DNA of 64,000 nucleotides from Enterobacteriaceae bacterium (GTDB taxonomy: Bacteria > Pseudomonadota > Gammaproteobacteria > Enterobacterales > Enterobacteriaceae), in NCBI GenBank assembly GCA_031253755.1, contig JAIRVT010000092.1, positions 24,981-88,980 on the forward strand, read 5' to 3'. Made by a program: the position numbers and the translations under genes. The notes beneath the pieces are model-generated. The model had not been told where the DNA came from. It saw only the letters and a list, made by a program, of their open reading frames with translations, and made no database searches. Of this stretch, positions 1 through 8,311 are shown piece by piece (position 1 is the first letter of the stretch; the number at the start of each line of letters is the position of its first letter).

Positions 1-1425
1 GCCGTAACGTGAACCTTCACGCCCCAGTCCAGACTGTTTGATACCGCCAAATGGCACGGCTTCATTGGAAATCAGCCCTTCATTAATACCGACCATTCCG
101 CTCTCCAGCGCTTCCGCGACACGGTAAATCCGGCCGATATCACGGGAATAAAAATAAGCCGCCAGACCAAATTCGGTATTGTTAGCAATGCGAATGGCCT
201 CTTCTTCATCACGGAACTTAAACAACGCCGCCAGAGGGCCGAAGGTTTCTTCATGGGAAACCAGCATGGTTTCATCAACATCAGCCAGCACAGTCGGCTC
301 AAAGAACAAACCGCCCAGTTGGTGAGATTTACCGCCTGTCAGCAGCCGTGCACCATGAGAAATCGCATCGCTGACATGGGTCTGAACTTTATCCACGGCA
401 GCCTGATTAATCAGCGGACCTTGCTGCGACGTGCTGTCAGTGGCTGGCCCGATCCGCAGTTGCTTGGCAGCCTGCGCCAGACGTTCGGCAAATGCCTCAT
501 AAATCCCTTCCTGAACCAGAATCCGGTTGGCACAAACACAGGTTTGCCCGCTGTTACGGAATTTAGCTGCCATTGCGCCTTTAACTGCCGCATCCAAATC
601 GGCATCATCAAAGACAATAAAAGGCGCATTGCCACCTAATTCAAGAGAAAGTTTTTTCACCGTATCGGCACTTTGTGCCATCAGTAATTTACCCACACGG
701 GTCGAACCGGTAAAAGAGAGTTTACGCACGACAGGGCTTGAGGTCAGCGCGCCGCCAATGGCTTTGGCGTCCATTCCGGTAACGATATTGAAAACACCTG
801 CCGGAATACCCGCCAGCTCACCCAGAGCTGCCAGTGCCAGTGCGGAAAGTGGCGTTTCAGCCGCCGGTTTCAGAACCACTGTACAGCCAGCCGCCAGCGC
901 CGGGCCGACTTTACGGGTGATCATCGCGTTGGGGAAGTTCCACGGTGTAATGGCAGCAACAACGCCGATAGGCTGTTTGATGGTTGAGGTACGTTGGGCT
1001 GGCATCGGGGAAGGAATGGTTTCGCCGTAAATCCGCTTACCTTCCTCTGCAAACCACTCGATAAAACTGGCACCATAAGCGATTTCTCCCATCGCTTCTG
1101 CATGGGATTTTCCCTGCTCAATACTCAGCAGTTCAGCCAGTGTTTTCTGGTTGTCCATGATCAGATTGAACCAGTGTCTGAGGATCTGGCTGCGTTTTTT
1201 CGCTGTCAGGGCACGCCATGCAGGCAGCGCCTTTTCCGCCGCATCAATGGCACGATAAGTTTCTGTCGCGCCCATGTCACTCACATTGGCAATGACGTCA
1301 CCATTGGCAGGGTTGGTCACCGCGAAAGTGGCCTTATTATCCGCATCAACCCATTGCCCGTTAACATAAGCCTGTTGGCGTAACAATAAAGTCTCATGCA
1401 GTAAAGTATCGAGATGCGTTGTCAT
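1..1425 (-). CDS. gabD: Succinate semialdehyde dehydrogenase, 3' end cut by window edge
   Basis: An NAD(P)-dependent aldehyde dehydrogenase that would oxidise succinic semialdehyde to succinate. The reverse frame is open from an ATG at 1425 (MTTHLDTLLHETL) to base 1, 475 codons, so only the last few residues of a roughly 480-residue protein are missing. Visible family signatures are TPWNFPNAM (cofactor domain), FTGSTRVGK, LELGGNAPFIV with the general-base Glu, and NSGQTCVCANR with the nucleophilic Cys; the reading ends in PFGGIKQSGLGREG. It follows the hpa genes on the same strand, 71 bp after hpaF. This fits the pathway, because HpaI aldolase releases pyruvate and succinic semialdehyde. In the classic E. 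coli hpa operon hpaH and hpaI stand in this position, so the substitution is notable. Family assignment is secure; the substrate is inferred from similarity and context. Confidence 0.9.
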   Translation of the reverse strand, partial: MTTHLDTLLHETLLLRQQAYVNGQWVDADNKATFAVTNPANGDVIANVSDMGATETYRAIDAAEKALPAWRALTAKKRSQILRHWFNLIMDNQKTLAELLSIEQGKSHAEAMGEIAYGASFIEWFAEEGKRIYGETIPSPMPAQRTSTIKQPIGVVAAITPWNFPNAMITRKVGPALAAGCTVVLKPAAETPLSALALAALGELAGIPAGVFNIVTGMDAKAIGGALTSSPVVRKLSFTGSTRVGKLLMAQSADTVKKLSLELGGNAPFIVFDDADLDAAVKGAMAAKFRNSGQTCVCANRILVQEGIYEAFAERLAQAAKQLRIGPATDSTSQQGPLINQAAVDKVQTHVSDAISHGARLLTGGKSHQLGGLFFEPTVLADVDETMLVSHEETFGPLAALFKFRDEEEAIRIANNTEFGLAAYFYSRDIGRIYRVAEALESGMVGINEGLISNEAVPFGGIKQSGLGREGSRYG

Positions 1426-1496
1426 GGTTTCCTCTTCATTATCTAACAATATAGTGAACTCAATTTTTTGAAGTCAGTCACACAAAAGTATGCCAC

Positions 1497-1895
1497 TCAC
1501 GATGTCTGATCTTTTAACTTAAATAGCTGATGAACATTATTCGATTTGTAATTCAGTATTGGATCAAGCTCTTCCATTGTAAAAGAGAGACCAAGATAAC
1601 GTTGCGCCATTAAGGCAGAAAAATGATCCTTGATGAGCGAAAACAGCATTTCCCCGACTTGCTGGCGCTCCTCAAGGCTGCGTCCGGCACCGATTTTCAG
1701 CGTCATATGCACAAAGGCATAATCTTGCTTTCCGTCCGCCATCTGCCATGTGTCTATCCAAATCGCCCGGCTGCGAATTCCGCCCAGCGGAAAAATACCG
1801 CTATCAGCGAGTGCCTGATTCACACGGGCAAATAACTGCGGCAGGTTGGCTTCCTGACGGATGTTTTCGGTACATTCAGCATAAAAATGTGGCAT
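1497..1895 (-). CDS. hpaF: 5-carboxymethyl-2-hydroxymuconate delta-isomerase
   Basis: A small tautomerase-superfamily enzyme (132 residues) that isomerises 5-carboxymethyl-2-hydroxymuconate in homoprotocatechuate degradation. I chose the ATG at 1895 rather than the longer reading to 1922. It gives MPHFYAECTENIR, which puts the catalytic proline directly after the initiator Met, as the family requires, and an AGGAGT ribosome binding site lies 7 bases upstream. The conserved stretches GIRSRAIWIDTW and FVHMTLKIGAGRS match HpaF as I remember it. It is the fifth hpa gene in the leftward operon, separated from hpaD by a 75-bp gap that holds a strong inverted repeat. Confidence 0.93.
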   Translation of the reverse strand: MPHFYAECTENIRQEANLPQLFARVNQALADSGIFPLGGIRSRAIWIDTWQMADGKQDYAFVHMTLKIGAGRSLEERQQVGEMLFSLIKDHFSALMAQRYLGLSFTMEELDPILNYKSNNVHQLFKLKDQTS

Positions 1896-1916
1896 GACTG
1901 ACTCCTGACCTGCGTT

Positions 1917-1953
1917 TTTCACGTTGCCTCACAACAAGGGAGGCAACGTGAAA
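1917..1953. repeat. 14-bp perfect inverted repeat between hpaD and hpaF
   Basis: Arms TTTCACGTTGCCTC (1917-1930) and its exact complement (1940-1953) with a 9-base loop. In the hpa transcript the hairpin is followed by A-rich sequence rather than a U run. It therefore looks more like an mRNA-stabilising or processing hairpin, or a REP-like element, than an intrinsic terminator. It sits within the operon, where it could uncouple hpaF and gabD levels from the upstream genes. Confidence 0.75.
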
Positions 1954-1970
1954 TCCATAGGATATTAAAA

Positions 1971-2822
1971 TTAATTCGGTAACGGAAAAACGGCATTCAC
2001 TTGCCCGGTGCCTGAACTGGCGAACAATTCGGTGAGAAATTCCACCTTGCCATCGTATTTATCCCAGCCAAGCAACCCAAGCAACATCACGGTATCGTGC
2101 ATATTGCCTTCGCCCCGGCAGTAATGAGCATATTCCGGTAGCATCTGGCAGAACTCCCTGAACTGGCCTGTTTTCCAGAGTTCCACCACCCGCCTGTCCA
2201 TTTGCGCATCAAACTCACGGGTATAACTGTTCATGCCTTCTTCGGCGCGCTGGTCATCAATAAAACTATGGGACAGCGAGCCGCTTGCCAGTACGGCGAC
2301 GGTGCCGTCATATTTATCAATCGCCCGGACAATGGCTTCACCCAATTTGCGGCTGTCTTCAAAGGCGTGAACGGTGCAAAAGGCAGAAATGGAAATGACT
2401 TTAAAATGACGATCACTGTTCATATAGCGCATCGGCACCAGCGTGCCGTATTCCAGTTTCAGGCTTGATATTTCATGTGATTGCGCACGAACGCCCATCT
2501 CGCGGGCTTCTTCTGCGATCATCCGCCCCAGTTCAGGATTGCCGTCATATTCATAATTCATATCGCGGATAAAATGCGGCAATTCGTTACTGGTATAAAT
2601 GCCGGAAAAATGGTCTGAACAGTTAATATGATAGGCGCTGTTCACCAGCCAATGGGTATCAAACACGATGATGGTATCGACACCCAATGCGCGGCAACGG
2701 CGGCTGATTTCTTTATGCCCGTCTATCGCACTTTGCCGGCAACCGTGGTGTTTACCCGGCAATTCGGACAGGTACATTGAAGGCACATGCGTGATTTTTG
2801 CTGCCAGTGCTAATTTACCCAT
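1971..2822 (-). CDS. hpaD: 3,4-dihydroxyphenylacetate (homoprotocatechuate) 2,3-dioxygenase
   Basis: The ring-cleaving extradiol dioxygenase of the pathway, class III (LigB-type) fold, 283 residues. The N-terminus MGKLALAAKITHVPSMYLSE is the family start, so I use the ATG at 2822 rather than the upstream TTG at 2870. That ATG lies 2 bases after the hpaE stop, which suggests translational coupling. Conserved blocks are PGKHHGCRQSAIDGH (metal-ligand region), VDTIIVFDTHWLVNS, SLKLEYGTLVPMRYMN and ASGSLSHSFIDDQRAEEGMN. Together with hpaE and hpaG1/G2 it makes an unbroken catechol meta-cleavage set. Confidence 0.96.
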   Translation of the reverse strand: MGKLALAAKITHVPSMYLSELPGKHHGCRQSAIDGHKEISRRCRALGVDTIIVFDTHWLVNSAYHINCSDHFSGIYTSNELPHFIRDMNYEYDGNPELGRMIAEEAREMGVRAQSHEISSLKLEYGTLVPMRYMNSDRHFKVISISAFCTVHAFEDSRKLGEAIVRAIDKYDGTVAVLASGSLSHSFIDDQRAEEGMNSYTREFDAQMDRRVVELWKTGQFREFCQMLPEYAHYCRGEGNMHDTVMLLGLLGWDKYDGKVEFLTELFASSGTGQVNAVFPLPN

Positions 2823-2824
2823 AA

Positions 2825-4285
2825 TTAGACGCCCCAACGAGGGATCGGATGGTTTCCCATCGAGATACAAACGTTTTTGACTTCCGCAAAGACTTCGAAG
2901 CTGTATTCCCCCCCTTCACGGCCAACACCTGAAGCTTTCACACCACCGAATGGCTGGCGCAAATCACGCACATTCTGCGAGTTAACGAAGACCATGCCAG
3001 CTTCAATGCCCTGTGCCAGCCGCAAAACCTTGCTCACATCCTGCGTCCAGATATACGATGCCAGCCCGTATTCCACATCGTTCGCCATACGCAGCCCGTC
3101 TTCTTCGCTCTTGAACGGCAGCAGGCAGGCAACCGGGCCGAAGATCTCTTCCTGTGCGATGCGCATCCGGTTATCAACATCAGCCAATACCGTCGGACGC
3201 AGGAAATGGCCGTTTTTCAGATGAAAAGGCAGATCGGCGGGTTTATCCGGGCCTCCCGCCAGCAGCGTTGCACCTTCTTCAATGCCCAAGCGAATGTAAC
3301 CGGATACTTTTTCCCAGTGCTGGCGGCTGATCAGGCTGCCGACCTGCGTATTCAGATCTTGCGGATCGCCGACACGCAGGCGATTGGCGCGTTCAGCGAA
3401 ACGCTTGACGAATTCAGGATAGATACTTTCCTGAATGAAAATACGCGAGCCCGCGGTACAGCGTTCACCATTGAGCGAAAAAATCGTGAACAGCGCGGCA
3501 TCGAGCGCGCGTTCAACATCTGCATCTTCAAAAATCAGCACCGGTGATTTTCCACCCAGTTCCATCGAATACTTTTTCAGCCCGGCATTCTGCATAATCA
3601 GGCGACCCGTTGCCGTTCCGCCGGTAAAAGAGACCGCACGAACATCACGATGTTTTACCAACGCATCTCCGGCGGTATTGCCGTATCCCTGCACGACGTT
3701 CAGCACGCCAGCGGGAATGCCTGCTTCCAGCGCCAGCTCTCCCAGACGATTGGCGGTCAGTGGCGAAAGTTCAGACATCTTCAGAACAGCGGTATTGCCC
3801 AGCGCCAGACAAGGCGCAACTTTCCAAGTGGCGGTCATAAAAGGCACATTCCACGGGGAAATCAATGCACAGACGCCAACCGGCTGAACCAGCGTATAAT
3901 TGAGCATTTTATCATCAACAGGATAGGTGCTTCCGTTCATCCGTTGGCAAACTTCTGCAAAGAAATCGAAATTGTGAGAAGCGCGTGGAATCAGCACATT
4001 TTGCGTCTGGTGAATGGGTAGACCGGTATCTTTGGTTTCCATCGCCGCAATCTCAGGCACGTTCTGATCAATCAGCTCACCTAAACGGCGCATCAGGCGT
4101 GCGCGTTCTTTCATCGGCGTGTTGGCCCATTTGGGAAAAGCCGCTTTTGCGGCGGCAACCGCCTGATCGATCTCTTCCTTTCCGCCAGAGGCAACTTCTG
4201 CCAGAACTTCTCCGGTGGCGGGATTTGTCGTTTCAAAATAATTTTTGCTACCAACGTTTTTGCCGTTGATCCAATGGTTAATCAT
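2825..4285 (-). CDS. hpaE: 5-carboxymethyl-2-hydroxymuconate semialdehyde dehydrogenase
   Basis: An NAD-dependent aldehyde dehydrogenase (486 residues) that oxidises the ring-cleavage semialdehyde made by HpaD. It begins MINHWINGKNVG and ends HPIPRWGV, both as in HpaE. LVQPVGVCALISPWNVPF and FTGGTATGR mark the cofactor domain, MELGGKSPVLIFEDADVERA carries the general-base region, and NGERCTAGSR holds the nucleophilic Cys at about residue 276. The start codon overlaps the hpaG2 stop in an ATGA, and the stop is 2 bases from the hpaD start, so the genes are tightly coupled. Nothing in the reading looks damaged. Confidence 0.97.
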   Translation of the reverse strand: MINHWINGKNVGSKNYFETTNPATGEVLAEVASGGKEEIDQAVAAAKAAFPKWANTPMKERARLMRRLGELIDQNVPEIAAMETKDTGLPIHQTQNVLIPRASHNFDFFAEVCQRMNGSTYPVDDKMLNYTLVQPVGVCALISPWNVPFMTATWKVAPCLALGNTAVLKMSELSPLTANRLGELALEAGIPAGVLNVVQGYGNTAGDALVKHRDVRAVSFTGGTATGRLIMQNAGLKKYSMELGGKSPVLIFEDADVERALDAALFTIFSLNGERCTAGSRIFIQESIYPEFVKRFAERANRLRVGDPQDLNTQVGSLISRQHWEKVSGYIRLGIEEGATLLAGGPDKPADLPFHLKNGHFLRPTVLADVDNRMRIAQEEIFGPVACLLPFKSEEDGLRMANDVEYGLASYIWTQDVSKVLRLAQGIEAGMVFVNSQNVRDLRQPFGGVKASGVGREGGEYSFEVFAEVKNVCISMGNHPIPRWGV

Positions 4286-5043
4286 GACAAACTTTCCTCA
4301 TATTCTTGCTGGCTGACAATACGGTTGACTAAACGTCCGATACCTTCGATTTCCACGATCACTTCATCACCGGGAACCACATCGGACAGCCCTTTAGGCG
4401 TTCCTGTGGCGATCATGTCACCCGGCTGTAACGTCATGAAATCGCTTAAGTAGGCAATCAGGAAAGGAATATCGAAGATCAAATCTGCGGTTGACCCTTG
4501 TTGGCGTAACTCACCATTAACCCAAGTTTTCAACACCAGATTATGCGGATCAGCAATCTCATGTTTATCGACGATCCACGGGCCGAGAGGCGTTAAGGTA
4601 TCGCGGCTTTTTACCCGCAGATTGGGGCGGTAATAATTTTCCAGATAATCACGGATAGCGTAATCGTTGCAGAGGGTATAGCCCGCAACGTAATTCATGG
4701 CATCGGTACTGGCAACTTTGTGGGCGGTTTTGCCTATCACAACCACTAACTCTGCCTCGTAATGCATGTACTCCACATTATCCGGACGGACAGAAACCTG
4801 ACGATGACCGGTGAAACTATTCGGCGCCTTAATAAAGACCAACGGCTCTTCCGGCGGTTTGAATTCGAGTTCAGTGGCATGATCCGCGTAATTCAAACCT
4901 AATGCGAACAGTGTTCCGGTTGCGGGTGGAAGCCACACCACATCAAGCCCGCTGACTTTTCGTCCATCCGGCAGCAACACGTTCTCCTGCTCATCGACGG
5001 TGACATCAAAAATGTGGCTCCGGTATTGCACTCTGGCTTTCAT
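4282..5043 (-). CDS. hpaG2: Homoprotocatechuate pathway isomerase/decarboxylase, C-terminal-type subunit
   Basis: A fumarylacetoacetate hydrolase (FAH) fold protein, 253 residues, matching the C-terminal half of the two-domain HpaG. HpaG converts 5-oxo-pent-3-ene-1,2,5-tricarboxylate by decarboxylation and isomerisation. Visible motifs are FALGLNYADHATELEFKPPE, MHYEAELVVVIGK (metal-binding acidic residues), GYTLCNDYAIRDYLENYY and GDMIATGTPKGLSDVVPGD. In E. coli both halves are one polypeptide; here the next gene upstream supplies the other half and the two overlap in an ATGA (5040-5043). A separate G1/G2 arrangement is known in other bacteria, so this is a variant and not damage. Confidence 0.94.
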   Translation of the reverse strand: MKARVQYRSHIFDVTVDEQENVLLPDGRKVSGLDVVWLPPATGTLFALGLNYADHATELEFKPPEEPLVFIKAPNSFTGHRQVSVRPDNVEYMHYEAELVVVIGKTAHKVASTDAMNYVAGYTLCNDYAIRDYLENYYRPNLRVKSRDTLTPLGPWIVDKHEIADPHNLVLKTWVNGELRQQGSTADLIFDIPFLIAYLSDFMTLQPGDMIATGTPKGLSDVVPGDEVIVEIEGIGRLVNRIVSQQEYEESLS

Positions 5044-5705
5044 CCCTGACCTCCCTCTGATGAAACGGTATTTCGCAAATCCGGGAAGCCAGCGGCTTTG
5101 ATAACAACGGTATCATTAGGATTGAGCGTCACACGTTGATGCGGCGTTCCCAGCAGAATGACGTCACCTTCTTGCAAAGTGGCAAAATCGCTTAAGGCAG
5201 AGACCAGCTCTGACGCAGAACGCAGCAGATCTTTGGTTGACCAGCGATCCACTTCCTGACCATTGATTTCGGTGATAATATCCAGCGAATCCACAGCGTT
5301 TGTCGTAACGCGCTGACCAACCGGACAAAAACCATCCCGGCATTTTGCTTTTATCGCTGGGCGGTAGAAGGATGTTTCAGGCAGGCTGACTTCGTTCGCC
5401 AGCGCGTAACCGGCAATATATTTTCCGGCATCCTGAACAGAAACCTTACGGGCAGTCAGACCCGCTTGATGTGGATCGATAGCTTTATGTGTGCCGATAA
5501 ACAACGCCAATGTCGCACCACTTTGTACCGTTTCCCCGCTGGGATGAGGAATAACGTCACCGGAACCGATCACGGTATTACGGGGTTTGATAAACCAAAC
5601 AGGCGTTTGCGGTAGTGTTTTGTAAGGTGTTTCGTGAAATGCTTGACGCCAGAAATCGAGCTGGCTCTTATGGTTGAGAGCGACGGCAAAAATGGTGCCT
5701 TTCAT
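5040..5705 (-). CDS. hpaG1: Homoprotocatechuate pathway isomerase/decarboxylase, N-terminal-type subunit
   Basis: A 221-residue FAH-fold protein equivalent to the N-terminal half of HpaG. I chose the ATG at 5705 (MKGTIFAVALNHKSQLDFW), as in HpaG; an AAAGGAG ribosome binding site lies 8 bases upstream, so the extra 12 residues of the longer reading are not needed. Conserved blocks are TPVWFIKPRNTVIGSGD, YRPAIKAKCRDGFCPVGQ and GDVILLGTPHQRV. It is the first gene of the leftward hpa operon. About 40 bp upstream lies an inverted repeat that could bind the divergent regulator HpaR. Confidence 0.93.
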   Translation of the reverse strand: MKGTIFAVALNHKSQLDFWRQAFHETPYKTLPQTPVWFIKPRNTVIGSGDVIPHPSGETVQSGATLALFIGTHKAIDPHQAGLTARKVSVQDAGKYIAGYALANEVSLPETSFYRPAIKAKCRDGFCPVGQRVTTNAVDSLDIITEINGQEVDRWSTKDLLRSASELVSALSDFATLQEGDVILLGTPHQRVTLNPNDTVVIKAAGFPDLRNTVSSEGGQG

Positions 5706-5745
5706 TAACAACTCCTTTAAAACTGCATGACATACTGCCAATGTG

Positions 5746-5763
5746 TTATTAACATATTAATAA
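5746..5763. promoter_or_regulatory. Candidate HpaR operator in the hpaG1-hpaR divergent region
   Basis: A perfect inverted repeat, TTATTA-ACATAT-TAATAA, sits 41 bp upstream of hpaG1 in the 432-bp AT-rich region between the two divergent transcripts. MarR-family proteins bind palindromes of this size, and HpaR is known to repress hpa genes in E. coli. The rest of the region (5706-6137) is AT-rich with a second short palindrome (GTTAAC, 6113-6118) just before hpaR. The operator role is inferred from position and symmetry only. Confidence 0.45.
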
Positions 5764-6137
5764 ATCAAGTGCAGATAATGTTCAATATGTTAAGTGGGTT
5801 GTTAATTTTAATTGTGATCTCTGTAACATCATTGTGTTTTTGCCTATTTTTAACACGTGAGATCAACTCGTTATATCTATTGTGATGTCATTTGACAGTG
5901 AATTTAACGCTGCGTTAACATTTCGTGGCGGAATAATTTTATTTGTTTGTTAAGATTGAATTATTTCCCCTTTGTGGATAATTATGAGCATGTTAGTCTT
6001 TTTAAGTGCTCATGTTACTTATATCTATTTGATGTAGTTCATTCGATGTCATTCGAAATTCACCGAATATATACTCAGTAGCGTGTGCATTTATTATAGA
6101 TAACATCCAATAGTTAACTTAAGAGTCACCTTTACTT

Positions 6138-6584
6138 ATGCATGAATCCTTGACAATAGCATTAATTCAAGCACGGGAAACAACAATGAGTTTTTTCCGT
6201 CCAATATTGAAGAGTTATAATTTGACTGAGCAGCAATGGCGAATTATTCGTGTACTTGCGAGTAGTCGCTCAATTGATTTCCATGATTTAGCTAATCTTA
6301 CCTGTATTTTACGCCCTAGTCTGACGGGTATTTTGACCCGAATGGAACGCGATGGCTTGATTTTTCGCTTAAAACCGATGAGTGATCAACGCAAATTATA
6401 CGTTTCATTGACTCCGGCAGGTCAGGAACTGTATGAACAGGCAAAAGAGGAAGTGATTGAAGGTTATAAAGCCATTGAAGCTGCTTTTTCCTCAGAAAAA
6501 TTAGTTCAACTTTTAAAATTATTAGATGAACTCATTGCCATAGGGAGCTATTCCCAGAATGATACAGATGAAAATGAAGAATAA
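6138..6584 (+). CDS. hpaR: MarR-family repressor of homoprotocatechuate degradation
   Basis: A 148-residue MarR-type winged-helix regulator. The start MHESLTIALIQARETTM and the core LTEQQWRIIRVLA, ILRPSLTGILTRMERDGLI (recognition helix) and LKPMSDQRKLYVSLT (wing) match HpaR as I remember it. Residues 1-35 and the C-terminal helices form the dimerisation region. It is transcribed away from hpaG1, the usual HpaR position; in E. coli it represses the meta-cleavage operon and is released by pathway substrates. The ribosome binding site is weak (AAGAG about 13 bases upstream). Confidence 0.93.
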   Translation: MHESLTIALIQARETTMSFFRPILKSYNLTEQQWRIIRVLASSRSIDFHDLANLTCILRPSLTGILTRMERDGLIFRLKPMSDQRKLYVSLTPAGQELYEQAKEEVIEGYKAIEAAFSSEKLVQLLKLLDELIAIGSYSQNDTDENEE

Positions 6585-7155
6585 TAAATATGATGATATG
6601 TTAATACATTAATTAAAAATGACACCTTTACGAGTAAGAGAAAGAGCACCGGAATAAATTGACTCTGTTTTTGAATAATATTTTTTGGCAATGTTTTTCT
6701 AACGATGTTTTTTAAATATTATTTTTAAATCTATGTTTTCAACATTACTTTGAACATGATTTTGAACATGATTTTGAACTTGGTTTTGAACATGGTTTTG
6801 AGCATGATATTGCGGTGCTTTCATCTTTTTCTAAATAGAGGATTCTGTAAATAAAAAGGTTTCTAAAATAGGAATGTTTTGTAAATAAAAGGGCTTACAA
6901 ATAAAAAGGTTTGCAAATAAAATGTTATTGGTAAATTCCCTGATCATTAATCATTTCAATCTTCTATAAAATAGATTTATCTATTTTTATCTTATTTAAA
7001 ATAACAATACGATACTCTCTATCGTGCTGTTTATTATCGGATTCGTCTGCTAACAATAATTTGCGATAAATTTACCGAATAAATATAAATATTCCTTCAT
7101 ATTTCAAGCCGATTTTTTATTAGCGGTATTTTGAAATTTGAAGGAAATTAACCCA
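6585..7155. other. AT-rich non-coding region with two short tandem-repeat arrays
   Basis: There is no credible gene in these 571 bases between hpaR and the convergent rpiR-type gene. Two arrays stand out. At 6752-6811 a 12-bp unit (GAACATGATTTT and variants) is repeated five times. At 6847-6924 a unit of about 16 bp (GTAAATAAAAAGGTTT and variants) is repeated about five times. Neither has the conserved repeat and unique spacer pattern of a CRISPR array. They belong to the window-wide set of degenerate tandem repeats. Confidence 0.8.
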
Positions 7156-7989
7156 TTAACTGACATTTTCCTGCCGGTAAGCCAGAGCTACCGCTAAGGA
7201 TTGTATCAGGCAGAGTGTGGCTGAATGAGAACGGAAAGCATCAACTTTGGCTTCTTTCACCACAAAGCAAATATCACTAAAGCTTGCCAATGGGCTTATT
7301 TGACTGTCTGTAATCACAATTTGTTTCGCCCCAGCCTGAGCGGCTCTTTCACTGGCCATGACTGTCTCTTCGGCGTATGGCGTGAAGCTGATAGAAACCA
7401 CCACATCATCAGCGCCAATCATATTCATCTGCTCGCGAAACATCCCCCCCAAACCATCCACCAGAAAAGGCCGGCATTCCAGATGACTCAGGGCATAAGC
7501 AAAATAGGATGCGACACTGAAAGAACGCCGCAAACCAATGATATAAATATTATGCGCTGTTGCCAGTATATCGATGGCCTTGTTCAAATTCTCAGCAGGC
7601 GTGCGGGCGGCAAGTTGCTGCATAGCCTGTGCATTGGAATGGGCAAATTCCTGCAAAATATGCAGTGGATCTTCCGGTATCTGCTTATCACCATCCAACG
7701 CCTTAAACAGGCGCGCCCGATCCGTATAACTGGCGGTCTCTTCTACCAGATTGATACGGAATAATTGTTTCATTTCATTGAACCCACTAAAACCAAAAGC
7801 ACTGGCAAAGCGGATCAATGTTGAAGGTGGAACATCAGCCTCTTTTGCAATCACCGCAACAGTATCAAATGCGACGCTATTGGTATTGTCCAGAACATAT
7901 CTGGCTACTTGTTGTAAGCGTTTACTAAGATTCTCATAACGTGAACGAATGTGGTCTTGCAGCTCATGCAGATTCGATGCAGCCGGCAT
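7156..7989 (-). CDS. RpiR/MurR-family regulator, probable repressor of the inositol genes
   Basis: A 277-residue protein with an N-terminal RpiR helix-turn-helix domain (about residues 5-80; VAVIAKEADVPPSTLIRFA carries the recognition helix). A C-terminal SIS sugar-phosphate-binding domain (about 115-265) includes NIYIIGLRRSFSVA and VVSISFTPYAEET. I use the ATG at 7989, which has CAGGGAGA 6 bases upstream, rather than the GTG at 8031. It is divergent from iolA-iolD. RpiR-type IolR proteins repress inositol genes in Salmonella and rhizobia and respond to a phosphorylated inositol catabolite; the same role is inferred here from position. The gene could be called iolR, but the family is broad. 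Confidence 0.85.
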   Translation of the reverse strand: MPAASNLHELQDHIRSRYENLSKRLQQVARYVLDNTNSVAFDTVAVIAKEADVPPSTLIRFASAFGFSGFNEMKQLFRINLVEETASYTDRARLFKALDGDKQIPEDPLHILQEFAHSNAQAMQQLAARTPAENLNKAIDILATAHNIYIIGLRRSFSVASYFAYALSHLECRPFLVDGLGGMFREQMNMIGADDVVVSISFTPYAEETVMASERAAQAGAKQIVITDSQISPLASFSDICFVVKEAKVDAFRSHSATLCLIQSLAVALAYRQENVS

Positions 7990-8136
7990 AGTGTCTCCCT
8001 GAAAATTGTCATTACAAAAAAATAGTTGCACAAAAAATAGCGTGTGATCACATTAATAAAAGAGTATTTCAAATTCTATTGAAAATGAAATATATATTTC
8101 ATATATCTGTAGCACCGTAATTCAAATCATTTCTTA

Positions 8137-8189
8137 TATACCCTGTGAAATTCGAGCTGCACCGCGGCGGCAAGAAGATGGAGGGTATA
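8137..8189. repeat. Miniature ERIC-like element
   Basis: A 53-bp sequence opening with TATACCC and closing with the complementary GGGTATA. It contains CCGCGGCGGCAAG, a stretch shared with the full ERIC-type repeat upstream of rpoD (58797-58920). It looks like an ERIC element that lost its centre. It lies between the rpiR-type gene and iolA, close to both promoters. Confidence 0.6.
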
Positions 8190-8213
8190 GTGGCTAAGTT
8201 CATCGTTCATCTT

Positions 8214-8305
8214 TGTATTGAAAGAACATGTATTGAAAAAACATGTATTGAAAAAACATTGTATTAAAAGAACATCGTGTTGAAAGAACATTGTATTGAA
8301 AGAGG
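8214..8305. repeat. Degenerate 15-17 bp tandem repeat ending at the iolA ribosome binding site
   Basis: About six copies of TGTATTGAAAGAACA with variation in one or two bases and in unit length. The last copy ends in GAAAGAGG, which serves as the iolA ribosome binding site. The array is therefore in the 5' leader of iolA, and copy-number change could alter spacing between promoter, regulator site and gene. Units are not CRISPR-like. Confidence 0.8.
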
Positions 8306-8311
8306 CTCAGA

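Noticed and set aside
1..1425. Degraded aldehyde dehydrogenase gene
   Set aside because: The frame is uninterrupted with all family motifs; it is incomplete only because the window ends.
5040..5705. hpaG broken into two pieces by mutation
   Set aside because: Each half has its own start, the junction is a clean ATGA overlap, and two-gene hpaG1/hpaG2 forms are known.
6752..6924. Tandem arrays that could be taken for a CRISPR array
   Set aside because: Units are 12-16 bp, directly adjacent and degenerate, with no unique spacers and no cas genes.
8214..8305. Repeated TGTATTGAAAGAACA units as a set of regulator binding sites
   Set aside because: Units vary in length and lack dyad symmetry. The same kind of array occurs at unrelated places, so a slippage-type repeat is the better explanation.
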